From Pseudomonas entomophila (GTDB lineage: Bacteria; Pseudomonadota; Gammaproteobacteria; Pseudomonadales; Pseudomonadaceae): a stretch of 64,000 bases of DNA. Positions within the stretch are counted from its first letter, which is position 1; each line of letters begins with the position of its first letter. Positions 41,076 through 50,032 of this stretch are shown here, in pieces. Below the pieces are notes generated by a model, which saw nothing but the letters and a program-made list of their open reading frames with translations, did not search any database and was not told where the DNA came from. The translations under genes and the position numbers were made by a program. The stretch spans positions 62,001 through 126,000 of the forward strand of contig NZ_JARGCS010000044.1 in assembly GCF_029193575.1 (NCBI RefSeq). The letters are read 5' to 3'.

Positions 41076-41438
41076 ATGAGCGATAAGAAAACCTTGCGCG
41101 TGCTGTTCTGCATGGGCATCAACCAGAACTTCTTCGACGCCCCGCGCGAAGAGCAACTGCAGGTATGGGCCGCTTTCAGCGCGATGTGGAACGGCATCCA
41201 CGACCTGGCGGGTGTGCGCGTGCTGGGCAACATGGATGACGACCAGAGCATGGTCGGCCCCTCCGACGGTTTCCCCTGGACCACCTACCTGCTGGCCGAC
41301 GTGCCCGACATCGAGACCGTGCACGCCGCCTGCAACCTGTTCCGCACCACCGCGGTGGGCGAGGGCCCGTACAAGCTCTGGCGCTACGCCAAGGTCGAGG
41401 CGCGGGTCGGCCGCGAACTGATCATCCAGCGCAGCTGA
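41076..41438 (+). CDS. iacB: IacB, small protein of the iac operon
   Basis: A 120-residue protein (MSDKKTLRVLFCMGINQNFF) with a ferredoxin-like, EthD/hydantoin-type look and no signal. Its position, second between iacA and the Rieske subunit gene, and its size match IacB. The role of IacB in IAA breakdown is not settled as far as I know. It lies 17 bp after iacA. Confidence 0.85.
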   Translation: MSDKKTLRVLFCMGINQNFFDAPREEQLQVWAAFSAMWNGIHDLAGVRVLGNMDDDQSMVGPSDGFPWTTYLLADVPDIETVHAACNLFRTTAVGEGPYKLWRYAKVEARVGRELIIQRS

Positions 41439-41492
41439 ACCCTCCCACAGAACAACAGCACTGCCAGCCCTGACGCTGGCAAGGAGCCTTCC

Positions 41493-42767
41493 GTGAGCAA
41501 CCTGATTCCCGCCGTCAACCTGGCGGTCGACCCCGCCGACCTGGTGCAAACCGACCGCGTCCACACCTCCCTGTACACCGACCCGGCGCTGTTCGACGCC
41601 GAGCTGGAGAAGATCTTCCACAGCACCTGGATCTGGGTCGCCCACGAGAGCGAGATCCCCGAGTCGGGCAGCTACAAGACCACCTACATCGGCAAGCAGC
41701 CGGTGATCGTGGTGCGCGACCGCAAGAAGGACGTGCACGTGCTGCTCAACCGCTGCCGCCACCGTGGCGCCACGGTGTGCGAGCACAAGAAGGGCAAGAC
41801 CAACAGCTTCGTCTGCCCGTACCACGGCTGGGGCTACGCCCTGGACGGCTCGCTGCGTGGCATTCCGCACCCGGAGAGCTACGGCGACTGCCTGGACAAG
41901 TCCGAGCTGCCGCTGGTCAGCCTGCGCGTGGAAAGCTACGCCGGGATGATCTTCGCCACCTTCAAGGACGACATCGAGCCGCTGGAAGACTTCCTCGGCG
42001 CGGCCAAGAAGTGGATCGACCTGTTCATGAAGCAAGGCGCCGGCTACGGCGTGAAAGTGCCCGGCGAGCACCGCTTCCGCTTCCCCGGCAACTGGAAGAT
42101 CCAGCTGGAGAACACCACCGACGCCTACCACTTCCCGCTGGTGCACAAGTCGTTCCTGTCGTCGGTGGACGAGCAGACCCTGGAGCTGTTCGACTTCGTC
42201 AAGGGCCCCGGCTACGTCGAGGACCTGGGCAACGGCCACAGCGTGATGGTGATGATCCCCGAGCTGGTGGACCTGGAAGCCGACCTGGACAAACCCATCC
42301 CCGAGCGCTTCGAGGGCCTGGCCGCCGAACTGCGCGACGAAGGCATCGACGAGCAGCAGGTGCGGCGCATCGTGCGGGCGGTCGGCGGCTCGGGCTTCAA
42401 CCTCAACCTGTTCCCCAATGTCGCCTGCTCGATGGCGTTCTTCCGCGTGCTGCAACCGATCTCGGTGAACGAGACCGAGATCCACCACGCGGTGATCACC
42501 ATGGACGGCGGCCCGGCCGTGGCCAACCGCTACCGCCTGCGCCTGCACGAGCACTTCCAAGGCCCGATGGGCTTCGGCACGCCGGACGACTCCGAAGCCT
42601 GGGAGCGCGTGCAGAAGGGCGCCAAGGCCGGCGAGGAGCTGTGGATCATGCTCAACCGCGGCCTGCCCGGCGAGCAGCCGAGCGCGGACGGGCTGGTCTC
42701 CGACGTGAGTGCCGAAACCGGCATGCGCGCGGCGTACCAGCAGTGGAAAAAGATGATGTCGGCCTGA
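41493..42767 (+). CDS. iacC: IacC, Rieske ring-hydroxylating dioxygenase, large subunit
   Basis: From GTG 41493 behind AAGGAG the protein has 424 residues. The Rieske cluster ligands are C88 and H90 (CRHRGATVC) and C108 and H111 (CPYHGW). The mononuclear iron motif follows in NTTDAYHFPLVH. Together with IacD it catalyses the late step that yields catechol. Length is normal for an alpha subunit. It resembles anthranilate/benzoate dioxygenase large subunits. Confidence 0.93.
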   Translation: MSNLIPAVNLAVDPADLVQTDRVHTSLYTDPALFDAELEKIFHSTWIWVAHESEIPESGSYKTTYIGKQPVIVVRDRKKDVHVLLNRCRHRGATVCEHKKGKTNSFVCPYHGWGYALDGSLRGIPHPESYGDCLDKSELPLVSLRVESYAGMIFATFKDDIEPLEDFLGAAKKWIDLFMKQGAGYGVKVPGEHRFRFPGNWKIQLENTTDAYHFPLVHKSFLSSVDEQTLELFDFVKGPGYVEDLGNGHSVMVMIPELVDLEADLDKPIPERFEGLAAELRDEGIDEQQVRRIVRAVGGSGFNLNLFPNVACSMAFFRVLQPISVNETEIHHAVITMDGGPAVANRYRLRLHEHFQGPMGFGTPDDSEAWERVQKGAKAGEELWIMLNRGLPGEQPSADGLVSDVSAETGMRAAYQQWKKMMSA

Positions 42768-42783
42768 GCCCTGGAGAACCCTC

Positions 42784-43260
42784 ATGAACCTGCAATTGCT
42801 GCAAGAAGTCACCGCCTTCATCTGGCAGGAGGGCGACATGCTCGACCACGGCGAGTTCGACGCCTGGCTGAACCTGTGGAGCGAGAAGGGCACCTACATC
42901 ATCCCTATCGACCCCAAGGCCACCGACTACGAGAACACCCTGAACTACGCCTACGACGACCACCACATGCGCCAGTTGCGCGTGCAGCGGCTGATCGGCG
43001 GCGAGTCGATCTCCACCAGCCCGCAGCCGCGCACCGTGCGCACGATTTCGCGGATTCGCGTGCTGGCCGACGACGGCGGCACCGTCACCGTGCGCTGCGC
43101 GCAGAACCTGCGCGAGTTCCGCAAGGAAAGCCTCAAGCACTACAGCGCCGACCTGACCTACACGCTGCTGCGCGATGACGGCGGCTTCAAGATCCAGCGC
43201 AAGCTGATCAGCCTGATCAACAGCGACGATACCCTCGCCGGTATCGGCTACATCCTCTGA
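42784..43260 (+). CDS. iacD: IacD, dioxygenase small subunit
   Basis: The 158-residue protein has the beta-subunit fold seen in ring-hydroxylating dioxygenases (FIWQEGDMLDHGEFDAWLNL, YDDHHMRQLRVQRLIGG). It lies 16 bp after iacC and would form the alpha3beta3 enzyme with it. Standard length. Confidence 0.92.
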   Translation: MNLQLLQEVTAFIWQEGDMLDHGEFDAWLNLWSEKGTYIIPIDPKATDYENTLNYAYDDHHMRQLRVQRLIGGESISTSPQPRTVRTISRIRVLADDGGTVTVRCAQNLREFRKESLKHYSADLTYTLLRDDGGFKIQRKLISLINSDDTLAGIGYIL

Positions 43261-43270
43261 GGGCGCCGCG

Positions 43271-44026
43271 ATGAACCAAGCCCTGATGAACCAGGTTGCA
43301 CTGGTCACTGGCGCCGGCCAAGGGTTGGGGCAGCGCTTCTGCGCGCGCCTGCTGGCCGCCGGCTTCGACGTGGTGGTCTCGGACCGCGACCTGGCCCAGG
43401 CCCAGGCCTGTGCCGAGCAGTTGCAAGGGCAGGGCGGGCGGGTGCTGGCGGTCAGGCTCGACGTTGGCAGCAAGGCCGACTTCGAGCAGGCCCTGGCCCA
43501 GGTGCTGGCGCACTTCGGCGCGCTGCACGTGGTGGTCAACAATGCCGCCGTCACCAAGACCACGCCGCTGATGCAGATCAGCCCCGAGGAGTTCGACGCG
43601 GTGGTCGGCCTGAACCTGCGCAGCGTGTTCCTCGGCTGCCAGGTGCTCGGCGCCTACCTGGCCGAGGCCGGCTACGGACGGATCATCAACCTGGCCTCGC
43701 TGGCCGGGCAGAACGGCGGCACCGCCACCGGTGCGCACTATGCCGCGAGCAAGGGCGCCATCGTCACCCTGACCAAGATCTTCGCCAAGGAATTCGCCAG
43801 CCGCGGCGTCACCGTCAACGCCATCGCCCCTGGGCCGATCGACTCGCCGGCGGTGCATGCCGCCGTGCCGGCCGAGCGCCTGCCGGGGCTGCTGGCGAAC
43901 ATTCCGGTACAGCGCCTGGGGGATGCGGATTTCCTCGGCGACTTGATCGTGCAACTGGCGCGGCCCGAAGCCTACTTCACCACCGGGGCGACCTGGGACG
44001 TGAACGGCGGGCTGTTCATGCGTTGA
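43271..44026 (+). CDS. iacE: IacE, short-chain dehydrogenase
   Basis: A 251-residue SDR with TGAGQGLG, NNAAV and YAASK motifs at standard spacing. In the iac route an SDR acts on an early oxygenated IAA intermediate. It lies 10 bp after iacD in the expected IacE position. Confidence 0.9.
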   Translation: MNQALMNQVALVTGAGQGLGQRFCARLLAAGFDVVVSDRDLAQAQACAEQLQGQGGRVLAVRLDVGSKADFEQALAQVLAHFGALHVVVNNAAVTKTTPLMQISPEEFDAVVGLNLRSVFLGCQVLGAYLAEAGYGRIINLASLAGQNGGTATGAHYAASKGAIVTLTKIFAKEFASRGVTVNAIAPGPIDSPAVHAAVPAERLPGLLANIPVQRLGDADFLGDLIVQLARPEAYFTTGATWDVNGGLFMR

Positions 44027-44057
44027 ACCTCCATTGGCGAACCACGGGACACCGGCC

Positions 44058-45017
44058 ATGAATGAACAATTGTTGAACGTAGTGGTGCGCAAGCGCGAGT
44101 TGCAGGGCGACGGTGTGGTCGTGCTGGACCTGGCGCGCACCGATGGCGCGGCGCTGCCTGGCTTCGAGGCCGGCGCGCACGTGGACATCCACATCGCCCC
44201 GGGGCTGGTGCGCCAGTACTCGCTGTGCAGCGACCCCGCCGACGCCCGGGTGTACCGCCTGGGCGTGCTCAAGGACCCGGCCTCGCGCGGCGGCTCGGTC
44301 GGCGTGCACGAGACCCTGCTGGAAGGCCGCGAGGTGCAGATCAGCGCGCCGCGCAACCTGTTCCCACTGGAGCCTTCGGCACGCCGTTCGATCCTGCTGG
44401 GCGGCGGCATCGGCATCACCCCGATGATCGCCATGGCCCACGCCCTGCACCAGCGCGGCGCCGAGTTCGAACTGCACTACTGCGGCCGCTCGCGCAGCCG
44501 CAGCGCGTTCCTCAAGGAGCTGGGCGATGCGCCCTTCGCCGACAAGGTGCGCACCCACTTCGACGACGAAGACCCGGCCCAGCGCCTGGACCTCGCCGCC
44601 GTGCTCGGTGAGGCTGACGCGGGCACCCATATGTACACCTGCGGCCCGTCGGGCTTCATGGATTGGGTGATCGCCGGCGCGCGTGGCCAAGGCTATGCCG
44701 AAGACCACATCCACAAGGAGTACTTCCAGGTCGAGGTGGACGCCTCGGGCGACAGCTTCGAAGTGGTCGCCGCACGCAGCAACAAGACCGTGCAGGTCGC
44801 CGAGGGCCAGACCATCCTGGAGGCCCTGGCGCAGGTCGGCATCAAGATCGACATCTCCTGCGAGCAGGGGGTGTGCGGCACCTGCCTGTGCGAGGTGCTC
44901 GAAGGCGAGCCGGACCACCGTGACGTGTACCTGACCGACGAAGAGAAGGCCGCCAACGACCAGATCCTGGTGTGCTGCTCGCGGGCCCGTTCCAAGAAAC
45001 TCGTGCTGGACATCTGA
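44058..45017 (+). CDS. iacF: IacF, oxygenase reductase with FMN/FAD, NAD and 2Fe-2S domains
   Basis: ATG 44058 (MNEQLLNVVV) gives 319 residues; a TTG 24 bp earlier is less likely. Domains in order: flavin-binding barrel (about 5-100, HIAPGLVRQYSLCSD), NAD domain (about 105-225, ILLGGGIGITPMIAMAHAL, YTCGPSGFMDWV) and a plant-type ferredoxin domain (about 235-319, CEQGVCGTCLCEVLEG ... CC). It passes electrons from NADH to the IacCD dioxygenase, as phthalate dioxygenase reductases do. Confidence 0.93.
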   Translation: MNEQLLNVVVRKRELQGDGVVVLDLARTDGAALPGFEAGAHVDIHIAPGLVRQYSLCSDPADARVYRLGVLKDPASRGGSVGVHETLLEGREVQISAPRNLFPLEPSARRSILLGGGIGITPMIAMAHALHQRGAEFELHYCGRSRSRSAFLKELGDAPFADKVRTHFDDEDPAQRLDLAAVLGEADAGTHMYTCGPSGFMDWVIAGARGQGYAEDHIHKEYFQVEVDASGDSFEVVAARSNKTVQVAEGQTILEALAQVGIKIDISCEQGVCGTCLCEVLEGEPDHRDVYLTDEEKAANDQILVCCSRARSKKLVLDI

Positions 45018-45028
45018 GGAGAGCGACC

Positions 45029-45526
45029 ATGGTCGACATAAGCAGTTTTCGCAACGCAATGGCCATGCTCGGCGGCGCCGTTTCGGTGATCACCACCGAT
45101 GGCCCTGCCGGCCGCTTCGGTTTCACCGCCTCGGCGGTGTGCAGCGTGACCGACTCGCCGCCCACCCTGCTGGTGTGCATGAACCGCGCCTCGCATTCCA
45201 ATGCGCAGTTCAAGGCCAACGGTGCGTTGTGCGTGAACGTGCTGGCGGGCACGCACCAGGCGCTGTCGGGGGCGTTCGCCAACAAGACGATGAGCATGGA
45301 AGAGCGCTTCGCCACCACCCACTGGAGCGTGCTGGAAAGCGGCGCGCCGGTGATGCAGGAGGCGCTGGTGAACTTCGACTGCCGGATCGCCCAAGTGCAC
45401 GAGGTGGGTTCGCACAGCATCTTCTACTGTGAGGTGCAGGGGATTCGCCAGGGTGGCGCGGACGATGGGCTGGTGTATTTCAACCGGGCGTATCACCGGG
45501 TGAGCGAGGCGTCGAAGGCGTGTTGA
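45029..45526 (+). CDS. iacG: IacG, flavin reductase
   Basis: ATG 45029 behind GAGGAGAG gives 165 residues of the HpaC/FlrA flavin reductase family (MAMLGGAVSVITTDGPAGRF, SPPTLLVCMNRASHSN, CVNVLAG). It supplies reduced flavin to IacA. It closes the first iac gene run, 11 bp after iacF; a REP pair follows. Confidence 0.92.
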   Translation: MVDISSFRNAMAMLGGAVSVITTDGPAGRFGFTASAVCSVTDSPPTLLVCMNRASHSNAQFKANGALCVNVLAGTHQALSGAFANKTMSMEERFATTHWSVLESGAPVMQEALVNFDCRIAQVHEVGSHSIFYCEVQGIRQGGADDGLVYFNRAYHRVSEASKAC

Positions 45527-45546
45527 GCGGGGGCGCTGTGCGCCCC

Positions 45547-45640
45547 AATCGCGGGGCGAGCCCGTTCCCATAGTGACAGCGCTGCCCTTGCGGATGGCTG
45601 TGCACCTGTGGGCGCGGGCTTGCCCCGCGATCGGGCCGCA
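45547..45640. repeat. REP pair between convergent iacG and iacR
   Basis: ATCGCGGGGCGAGCCCGTTC and, inverted about 60 bp later, GGGCGCGGGCTTGCCCCGCGAT. The two face each other in the 130-bp gap between converging genes and probably end both transcripts. Confidence 0.7.
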
Positions 45641-45656
45641 CAACGGCCCAGGCGGC

Positions 45657-46136
45657 TCAGAAACTCTCGAGGTTGTGGAACACCACTTCGAGCATGCGGT
45701 TCAGCCGCTGCACCTGCGCCTCGGTCAGCCCTTTGAAGCTACGCTGGAACAGTTCGCGGGTGACGTCCTGCATGCGTTCGATGGTGTGCAGCCCTTCCTC
45801 GGTGATGCGCACCTGGGTCACCCGGCCGTCCTCGGCACTGGTGGCGGTCTCGACCAGGCCGTCTTCCTTCATGCGGTAGACGATCTTGGTGATGGTGGAG
45901 AGCTTGGCGATGGCGTGAGTGGAGATTTCCGAAATGCTCGACTCGCCGTTCTCGTTGAGGATCCACAGCACCCGCCAGCGCGGCACGTCGAGGTCGACCT
46001 TCTTCAGCAGCCGTTCCATGTTCTGGGTGTAGCGTCCGTGCACACGGGCCAGCCAGTAGAAGGGAAAGTCCTCCTTGCGGAAATCGTCGCTGGCGGGGTC
46101 GTGATGACTGTGGCTTTTCTTCTTCGGTTGACTCAT
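45657..46136 (-). CDS. iacR: IacR, MarR-family repressor of the iac genes
   Basis: The 159-residue protein has a Lys/His-rich N-terminus and a MarR winged helix (about 45-130, MERLLKKVDLDVPRWRVLWI, SISEISTHAIAKLSTITKIV, RVTQVRITEEGL). In P. putida 1290 IacR represses iac genes and IAA relieves it. It is divergent from iacH, and a 16-bp palindrome stands in the gap. Confidence 0.9.
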   Translation of the reverse strand: MSQPKKKSHSHHDPASDDFRKEDFPFYWLARVHGRYTQNMERLLKKVDLDVPRWRVLWILNENGESSISEISTHAIAKLSTITKIVYRMKEDGLVETATSAEDGRVTQVRITEEGLHTIERMQDVTRELFQRSFKGLTEAQVQRLNRMLEVVFHNLESF

Positions 46137-46253
46137 CGATTCACTGACAGGGTTGGAGTTCGTCGGGATGCGGTGGTGGTTTCATCGCGGGGCCAGCCCG
46201 CTGCTACAGGCGATGAGTACCCCGCCGAAGCCCGACATATTACGGGAATATTC

Positions 46254-46269
46254 AGTTGATGTATCAACT
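46254..46269. promoter_or_regulatory. Likely IacR operator
   Basis: AGTTGAT GT ATCAACT: perfect 7-bp arms with a 2-nt centre, in the 182-bp gap between divergent iacR and iacH, 50 bp before iacH. Size and symmetry suit a MarR dimer. A REP unit also lies in this gap (about 46186-46209). Confidence 0.55.
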
Positions 46270-46318
46270 TACCAACGACGCCGTGGACGGCGTCGCATCC
46301 TAAGGGAGCAGACCTGGC

Positions 46319-47440
46319 ATGACCATCATCGTTGAAACCCTCGACCTGGGCGGCACTGGCCCACGGGTCATGGTCAAGGACACCATCGACGTCGCCGGCA
46401 GCGCCACCCGCGCCTCCAGCCAGGCGCTGGAAGACGCGCCGCTGGCCAACCAGCACGCCGAGGTGGTGCGCCTGCTGCTCAAGGCCGGCGCGCGCCTGAC
46501 CGGCAAGGTCAGCCTGCACGAGCTGGCCTTCGGCACCACCGGCATCAACCGCTACACCGGCACCGCGCCCAACCCGCGCTACCCTGGACGCATTCCTGGT
46601 GGCTCGTCCAGCGGCTCGGCCGCGGCGGTGGCCGCGGGCCTGGCCGATTTCACCCTGGGCACCGACACCGGCGGCTCGGTGCGTGTGCCTGCCTGTTGCT
46701 GCGGCGTGTTCGGCCTCAAGCCGACCTTTGGCCGGGTCAGCCGCGCCGGGGTGATGCCGGCCCGCACCAGCCTCGACTGCGTCGGCCCGTTCGCCGCCAG
46801 CCTGCCGATGCTGGTGCGCGCCATGGGTATGATCGACCCGAGCTTCGTTGCCGCGCAGGTGCCGGGCAGTGCCCGCATCGGCGTGTTGCGGGTGACCGCC
46901 GAGGCGGCGATCCACAAGGTCGTGCACGCCACCCTGGCGGCCAGTGGCCTGCCGTTGGGCAATGTCGAGCTGCAGCACTTCGGCGCGGCCTACGAGGCCG
47001 GCATGGTGGTGATCAACCGCGAGACCCACGCCGCCTGTGGCCACCTGTTGGCGACCGGCAAGGTCGGCGCCGACATCGCCGGGCGCCTCGCCGCTGCCGG
47101 GCAGACCACCGACGCCGCCCTGGCCGAGGCCGAAGCGGTGCGCGAGCGCTTCACCGCTGAAGTCGACCAGGCCCTGGCGACCTTCGACGTGCTGGCGCTG
47201 CCGACCATGCCCGACTTCCCACTGCGCCTGGAAGACGCCGCCGACACCCGCGCGGTGCTGGGCATGACCTCGCTGGTGCGCCCGTTCAACCTCTCCGGGC
47301 ACCCGGCGCTGAGCATCCCCCTGGGCAGTGAGGCCGGCCTGCCGGTGGGCCTGCAACTGGTTGGCGCCAAAGGCGCGGACGAAAAGCTGCTGGCCATCGC
47401 CGAGCGCCTGCTGCTGAACGTGCAGCGAGGTGGCGCATGA
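46319..47440 (+). CDS. iacH: IacH, amidase-signature enzyme
   Basis: The 373-residue protein has the amidase signature (VKDTID with the catalytic Lys, GGSSSGSAAAVAAG with the cis-Ser, TDTGGSVRVPA with the nucleophile). In the iac cluster IacH is thought to hydrolyse an amide intermediate or to release IAA from conjugates. It starts a second transcript divergent from iacR and overlaps iacI by 4 bp. It is shorter than many amidases (about 470). Confidence 0.9.
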   Translation: MTIIVETLDLGGTGPRVMVKDTIDVAGSATRASSQALEDAPLANQHAEVVRLLLKAGARLTGKVSLHELAFGTTGINRYTGTAPNPRYPGRIPGGSSSGSAAAVAAGLADFTLGTDTGGSVRVPACCCGVFGLKPTFGRVSRAGVMPARTSLDCVGPFAASLPMLVRAMGMIDPSFVAAQVPGSARIGVLRVTAEAAIHKVVHATLAASGLPLGNVELQHFGAAYEAGMVVINRETHAACGHLLATGKVGADIAGRLAAAGQTTDAALAEAEAVRERFTAEVDQALATFDVLALPTMPDFPLRLEDAADTRAVLGMTSLVRPFNLSGHPALSIPLGSEAGLPVGLQLVGAKGADEKLLAIAERLLLNVQRGGA

Positions 47441-47949
47441 GCGAGCTCGCCGAACTGCGCACGCGCGTGCAGGCCTTCGAGAACCAGCAGGCGATTCGCG
47501 TGTGCATCAACCGCTACATGGCCCTGTGCGACCGGCTCGATGCCGACACCCCGCTCGACGAGCTGGCCGGGTTGTTCACCCGCGAGGCGGTGTGGGAGGG
47601 CAAGGGCGCCAAGTACGCCAACAGCTTCGGCGGCTACCGGGGGCGCGCGGCGATCCGCGAGATGTTCGCCACCTACATGAAGCCGCCGGCGCACTTCGCG
47701 CTGAACGTGCATTTCCTCACCAGTGAAGTGATCGAGGTGGACGGCGAGCGGGGGCAGGGGCAGTGGGTGATGCTGCAGACCAGCACCTTCGCCAGCGGCG
47801 CCTCGCACTTGAACGCGGCGCAGTTGCGGGTGGCGTTCGCGTTGGAGGAGGGGCAGTGGCGCATGGCGCACTTCACCACCGAGAACCTGTTCAGCCGGCC
47901 GGTGAGCGGCTGGAACAGCGACGCGGCGCTGCCGGTGCCCGGCCGCTGA
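47437..47949 (+). CDS. iacI: IacI, SnoaL-like protein
   Basis: A 170-residue protein of the SnoaL/NTF2-like fold (IRVCINRYMALCDRLDADTP, YRGRAAIREMFATYM, WRMAHFTTENLF). IacI completes the known iac gene set; its chemistry is not firmly assigned, perhaps an isomerase or hydrolase of a ring-opened intermediate. Translationally coupled to iacH. Confidence 0.88.
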   Translation: MSELAELRTRVQAFENQQAIRVCINRYMALCDRLDADTPLDELAGLFTREAVWEGKGAKYANSFGGYRGRAAIREMFATYMKPPAHFALNVHFLTSEVIEVDGERGQGQWVMLQTSTFASGASHLNAAQLRVAFALEEGQWRMAHFTTENLFSRPVSGWNSDAALPVPGR

Positions 47950-48002
47950 AACCAGTACATCCCCTGAGCGGGGCAAGCCCGCCCTAGGGGATGTGCCCCG
48001 CT

Positions 48003-49319
48003 TCAGAAGGTGGTGATGAACAGCAACTGGCTGTAGAGGTTGCTGCGGTCGTTGCCCAGCTGGAACCCACCTTCCTCGGCGCTGCGCTCCGGTTTGTACA
48101 ACCCCACCAACGGCACCACCACCAGGTGCTCGCTCACCGCCCATTCCGCATACAGGTTCAGTTCCTGTCCATCGGCATTGCCCCGGTCACGGTCCAGGGT
48201 GTGGAAGTCGAACCACTGCGCGCCCAGTGTCAGGTTCTCCAGCGGCGTCACCGTCAGCCCCACCTTGTTCACCCGGGTATTGCTGTTGAACGGCCCGGCA
48301 TAGTTGCCCGCCACCTCGCCCTGGAACCAGGTGCCGATGCCGCGGCTCTGGCCGTAGAACAGCGGGTCGTAGTTTTCCGAGAAGCGGCTGAAGCGGTAGC
48401 TGAGGTTCGGCTGCCAGGGCAGGTCGGCGAAGGTCCAGCCGGCCTCCAGGTACCAGGCGTTCTCGGTGGCCGCGTCGGGCTTGTCCTGGCGGGCGAACTC
48501 GCCGGAGAGGAACAGGTTCTCGACCCCGGCGTTGCCCTGGGCGCGCAGGCTGTAGGTCTTCATGCCTTCGCGTTCGAGCTGCTGTGGCGAGGCGTAGGCC
48601 TCGTCGACGTCGTCGGTCTTGATGTAGGTCAGGCCCACGGTGCCGGCGTCGGCGACGTGTTCCAGGGTGGCCACCTGCAGGTGGGTGCGGGCCTGGGCGC
48701 GGTTGTCCGACTCCAGCCACATCAGGTCGCCACGCCAGCCCTGCTTGCCGCCCAGGCGCAGGATCGCGGTGCGGTCGAAGCTCTTGCGCGCGGCCAGGTA
48801 GTAGCCGCCGCCCCGGTTGAACTCGCCGTCGGCCAGGCCCCGGCCCATGTTCAGCGAGTCGCCCTGAATCAGGAAGCCATCGCCGACGGTGACCATCTGC
48901 TTGCCGAAGGAGGCCTCGATGCCGTCCTCGCCCAGGGCCGGGAACAGGTTGGCGGATTTCCAGCCCAGGTAGGCGTCCTCGATCTTGGTGGTGCGTTCGG
49001 AGCCATCGCTGAAACCGGCGGCATCGCCGTCGCCCCAGGTGCCGGAGCTGAGCAGGGCGAAGGCGCCGGACAGCTCGCCTGCGCCGCCCAGGCGCTGGCT
49101 GGCGCTCAGGCCGTATTTCACGTAGCCCTCGCGCCAGGACGACGAGCCGGCGGTGTCGTGGGCCATGGCGTAGCGCTCGCGGCTGTGGAACAGGCCGAAC
49201 ACGGCTTCGAGGTTGGCGTCCAGGTGGCGCTGGTCATCGCTGTAGAGCTGATAAGCGGCGCTATGGGCCGACGCCGCGGCGAGTAGCGCGGCAAGGGTGA
49301 GGTGGGGGAGCTTGCGCAT
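48003..49319 (-). CDS. Outer-membrane beta-barrel protein, possible aromatic-compound porin
   Basis: The 438-residue protein has a signal peptide (about 1-21, SAHSAA) and alternating amphipathic strands through the rest, ending in Phe (LLFITTF), as outer-membrane barrels do. It resembles alginate-export-like or OprD-unlike 18-strand porins of Pseudomonas (about 400-450 residues). It is next to the iac genes but on the opposite strand. Uptake of aryl amines or acetates is plausible from context only. Confidence 0.75.
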   Translation of the reverse strand: MRKLPHLTLAALLAAASAHSAAYQLYSDDQRHLDANLEAVFGLFHSRERYAMAHDTAGSSSWREGYVKYGLSASQRLGGAGELSGAFALLSSGTWGDGDAAGFSDGSERTTKIEDAYLGWKSANLFPALGEDGIEASFGKQMVTVGDGFLIQGDSLNMGRGLADGEFNRGGGYYLAARKSFDRTAILRLGGKQGWRGDLMWLESDNRAQARTHLQVATLEHVADAGTVGLTYIKTDDVDEAYASPQQLEREGMKTYSLRAQGNAGVENLFLSGEFARQDKPDAATENAWYLEAGWTFADLPWQPNLSYRFSRFSENYDPLFYGQSRGIGTWFQGEVAGNYAGPFNSNTRVNKVGLTVTPLENLTLGAQWFDFHTLDRDRGNADGQELNLYAEWAVSEHLVVVPLVGLYKPERSAEEGGFQLGNDRSNLYSQLLFITTF

Positions 49320-49451
49320 GGTTTGGCATCCATTGTTGTTGGCGTGGCAGACACCTCGAGGGCATCGACCCGATCATGCAGCAAGCCTTGCGCGGGGCTT
49401 TTGTGCTGGTTGCCAGAACGTTTTTTCGGTGTGCCAGGAGGGGGGCGGTGT

Positions 49452-49502
49452 CTGTTCGGGCCTCATCGCGGGGCAAGTCGGATCGCGATGAGGCCCGAAC
49501 AG
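49452..49502 (-). terminator. Long perfect hairpin after the cytochrome c gene
   Basis: A 19-bp perfect stem (49452-49470 with 49484-49502) around a 13-nt loop that is itself a REP core (GGGCAAGTCGGAT). It lies 6 bp after the stop of the minus-strand cytochrome gene. It has no T-run, so it may act as an mRNA-end stabiliser rather than a terminator. Confidence 0.6.
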
Positions 49503-49508
49503 GCGGCA

Positions 49509-49904
49509 TCACCCCCCGGCCAGGAAGCAGCTCACCGCCTGGCGCTCCTGCGCATTCGGCATCCCGGCATAGGGCATGTAGGTCCCCGGCACCGCCACCT
49601 GCGGGTGCTCGATGAACGCCTCGACGGTCTGCGCCGTCCACGCCGCCTGCTGGGCCTTCATTGCCTGGGAATAATTGGCCCCTGCCACGCTCCCCGGCAC
49701 GCGGCCGATCACGCCGTGCAGGTTCGGCCCCATCAACGCCGGCCCGCTGGCCTGCGCCGAATGGCACGCCGCGCAATCCCGGGCGAACACCTGCTCGCCT
49801 TGCTGGCGTTGCGGCGCCGGGCATTCGGCGGCCAGCGCCGAGAGGGGGGAAGACAGGGCCAGGGCGGCCAACACGAAGGGGAGGCTACGGACTACGGTGG
49901 ACAT
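49509..49904 (-). CDS. Periplasmic class I cytochrome c
   Basis: The 131-residue protein has a signal peptide (about 1-26, LSALAA), one haem motif CAACH (C44, C47, H48) and a Met ligand region YMPYAGMP. It resembles cytochrome c2/c550 electron carriers. As it is encoded near the aromatic amine dehydrogenase it could take electrons from the enzyme, whose usual partner in Alcaligenes is azurin; no azurin gene is in view. It lies between feaR and the barrel gene on the same strand. Confidence 0.85.
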   Translation of the reverse strand: MSTVVRSLPFVLAALALSSPLSALAAECPAPQRQQGEQVFARDCAACHSAQASGPALMGPNLHGVIGRVPGSVAGANYSQAMKAQQAAWTAQTVEAFIEHPQVAVPGTYMPYAGMPNAQERQAVSCFLAGG

Positions 49905-50032
49905 CGTTCAGGGTTCCCGATCAAGGCACGACCAGCGCGACGGCTGGCGTTTGTTATTGTTCAGGCCTGCGATTGTGCCGCCGCGTCCGCCCCGGCGTTT
50001 TGTTCTGCCTGCCAGCGTTTTTGCTGGGCTTG

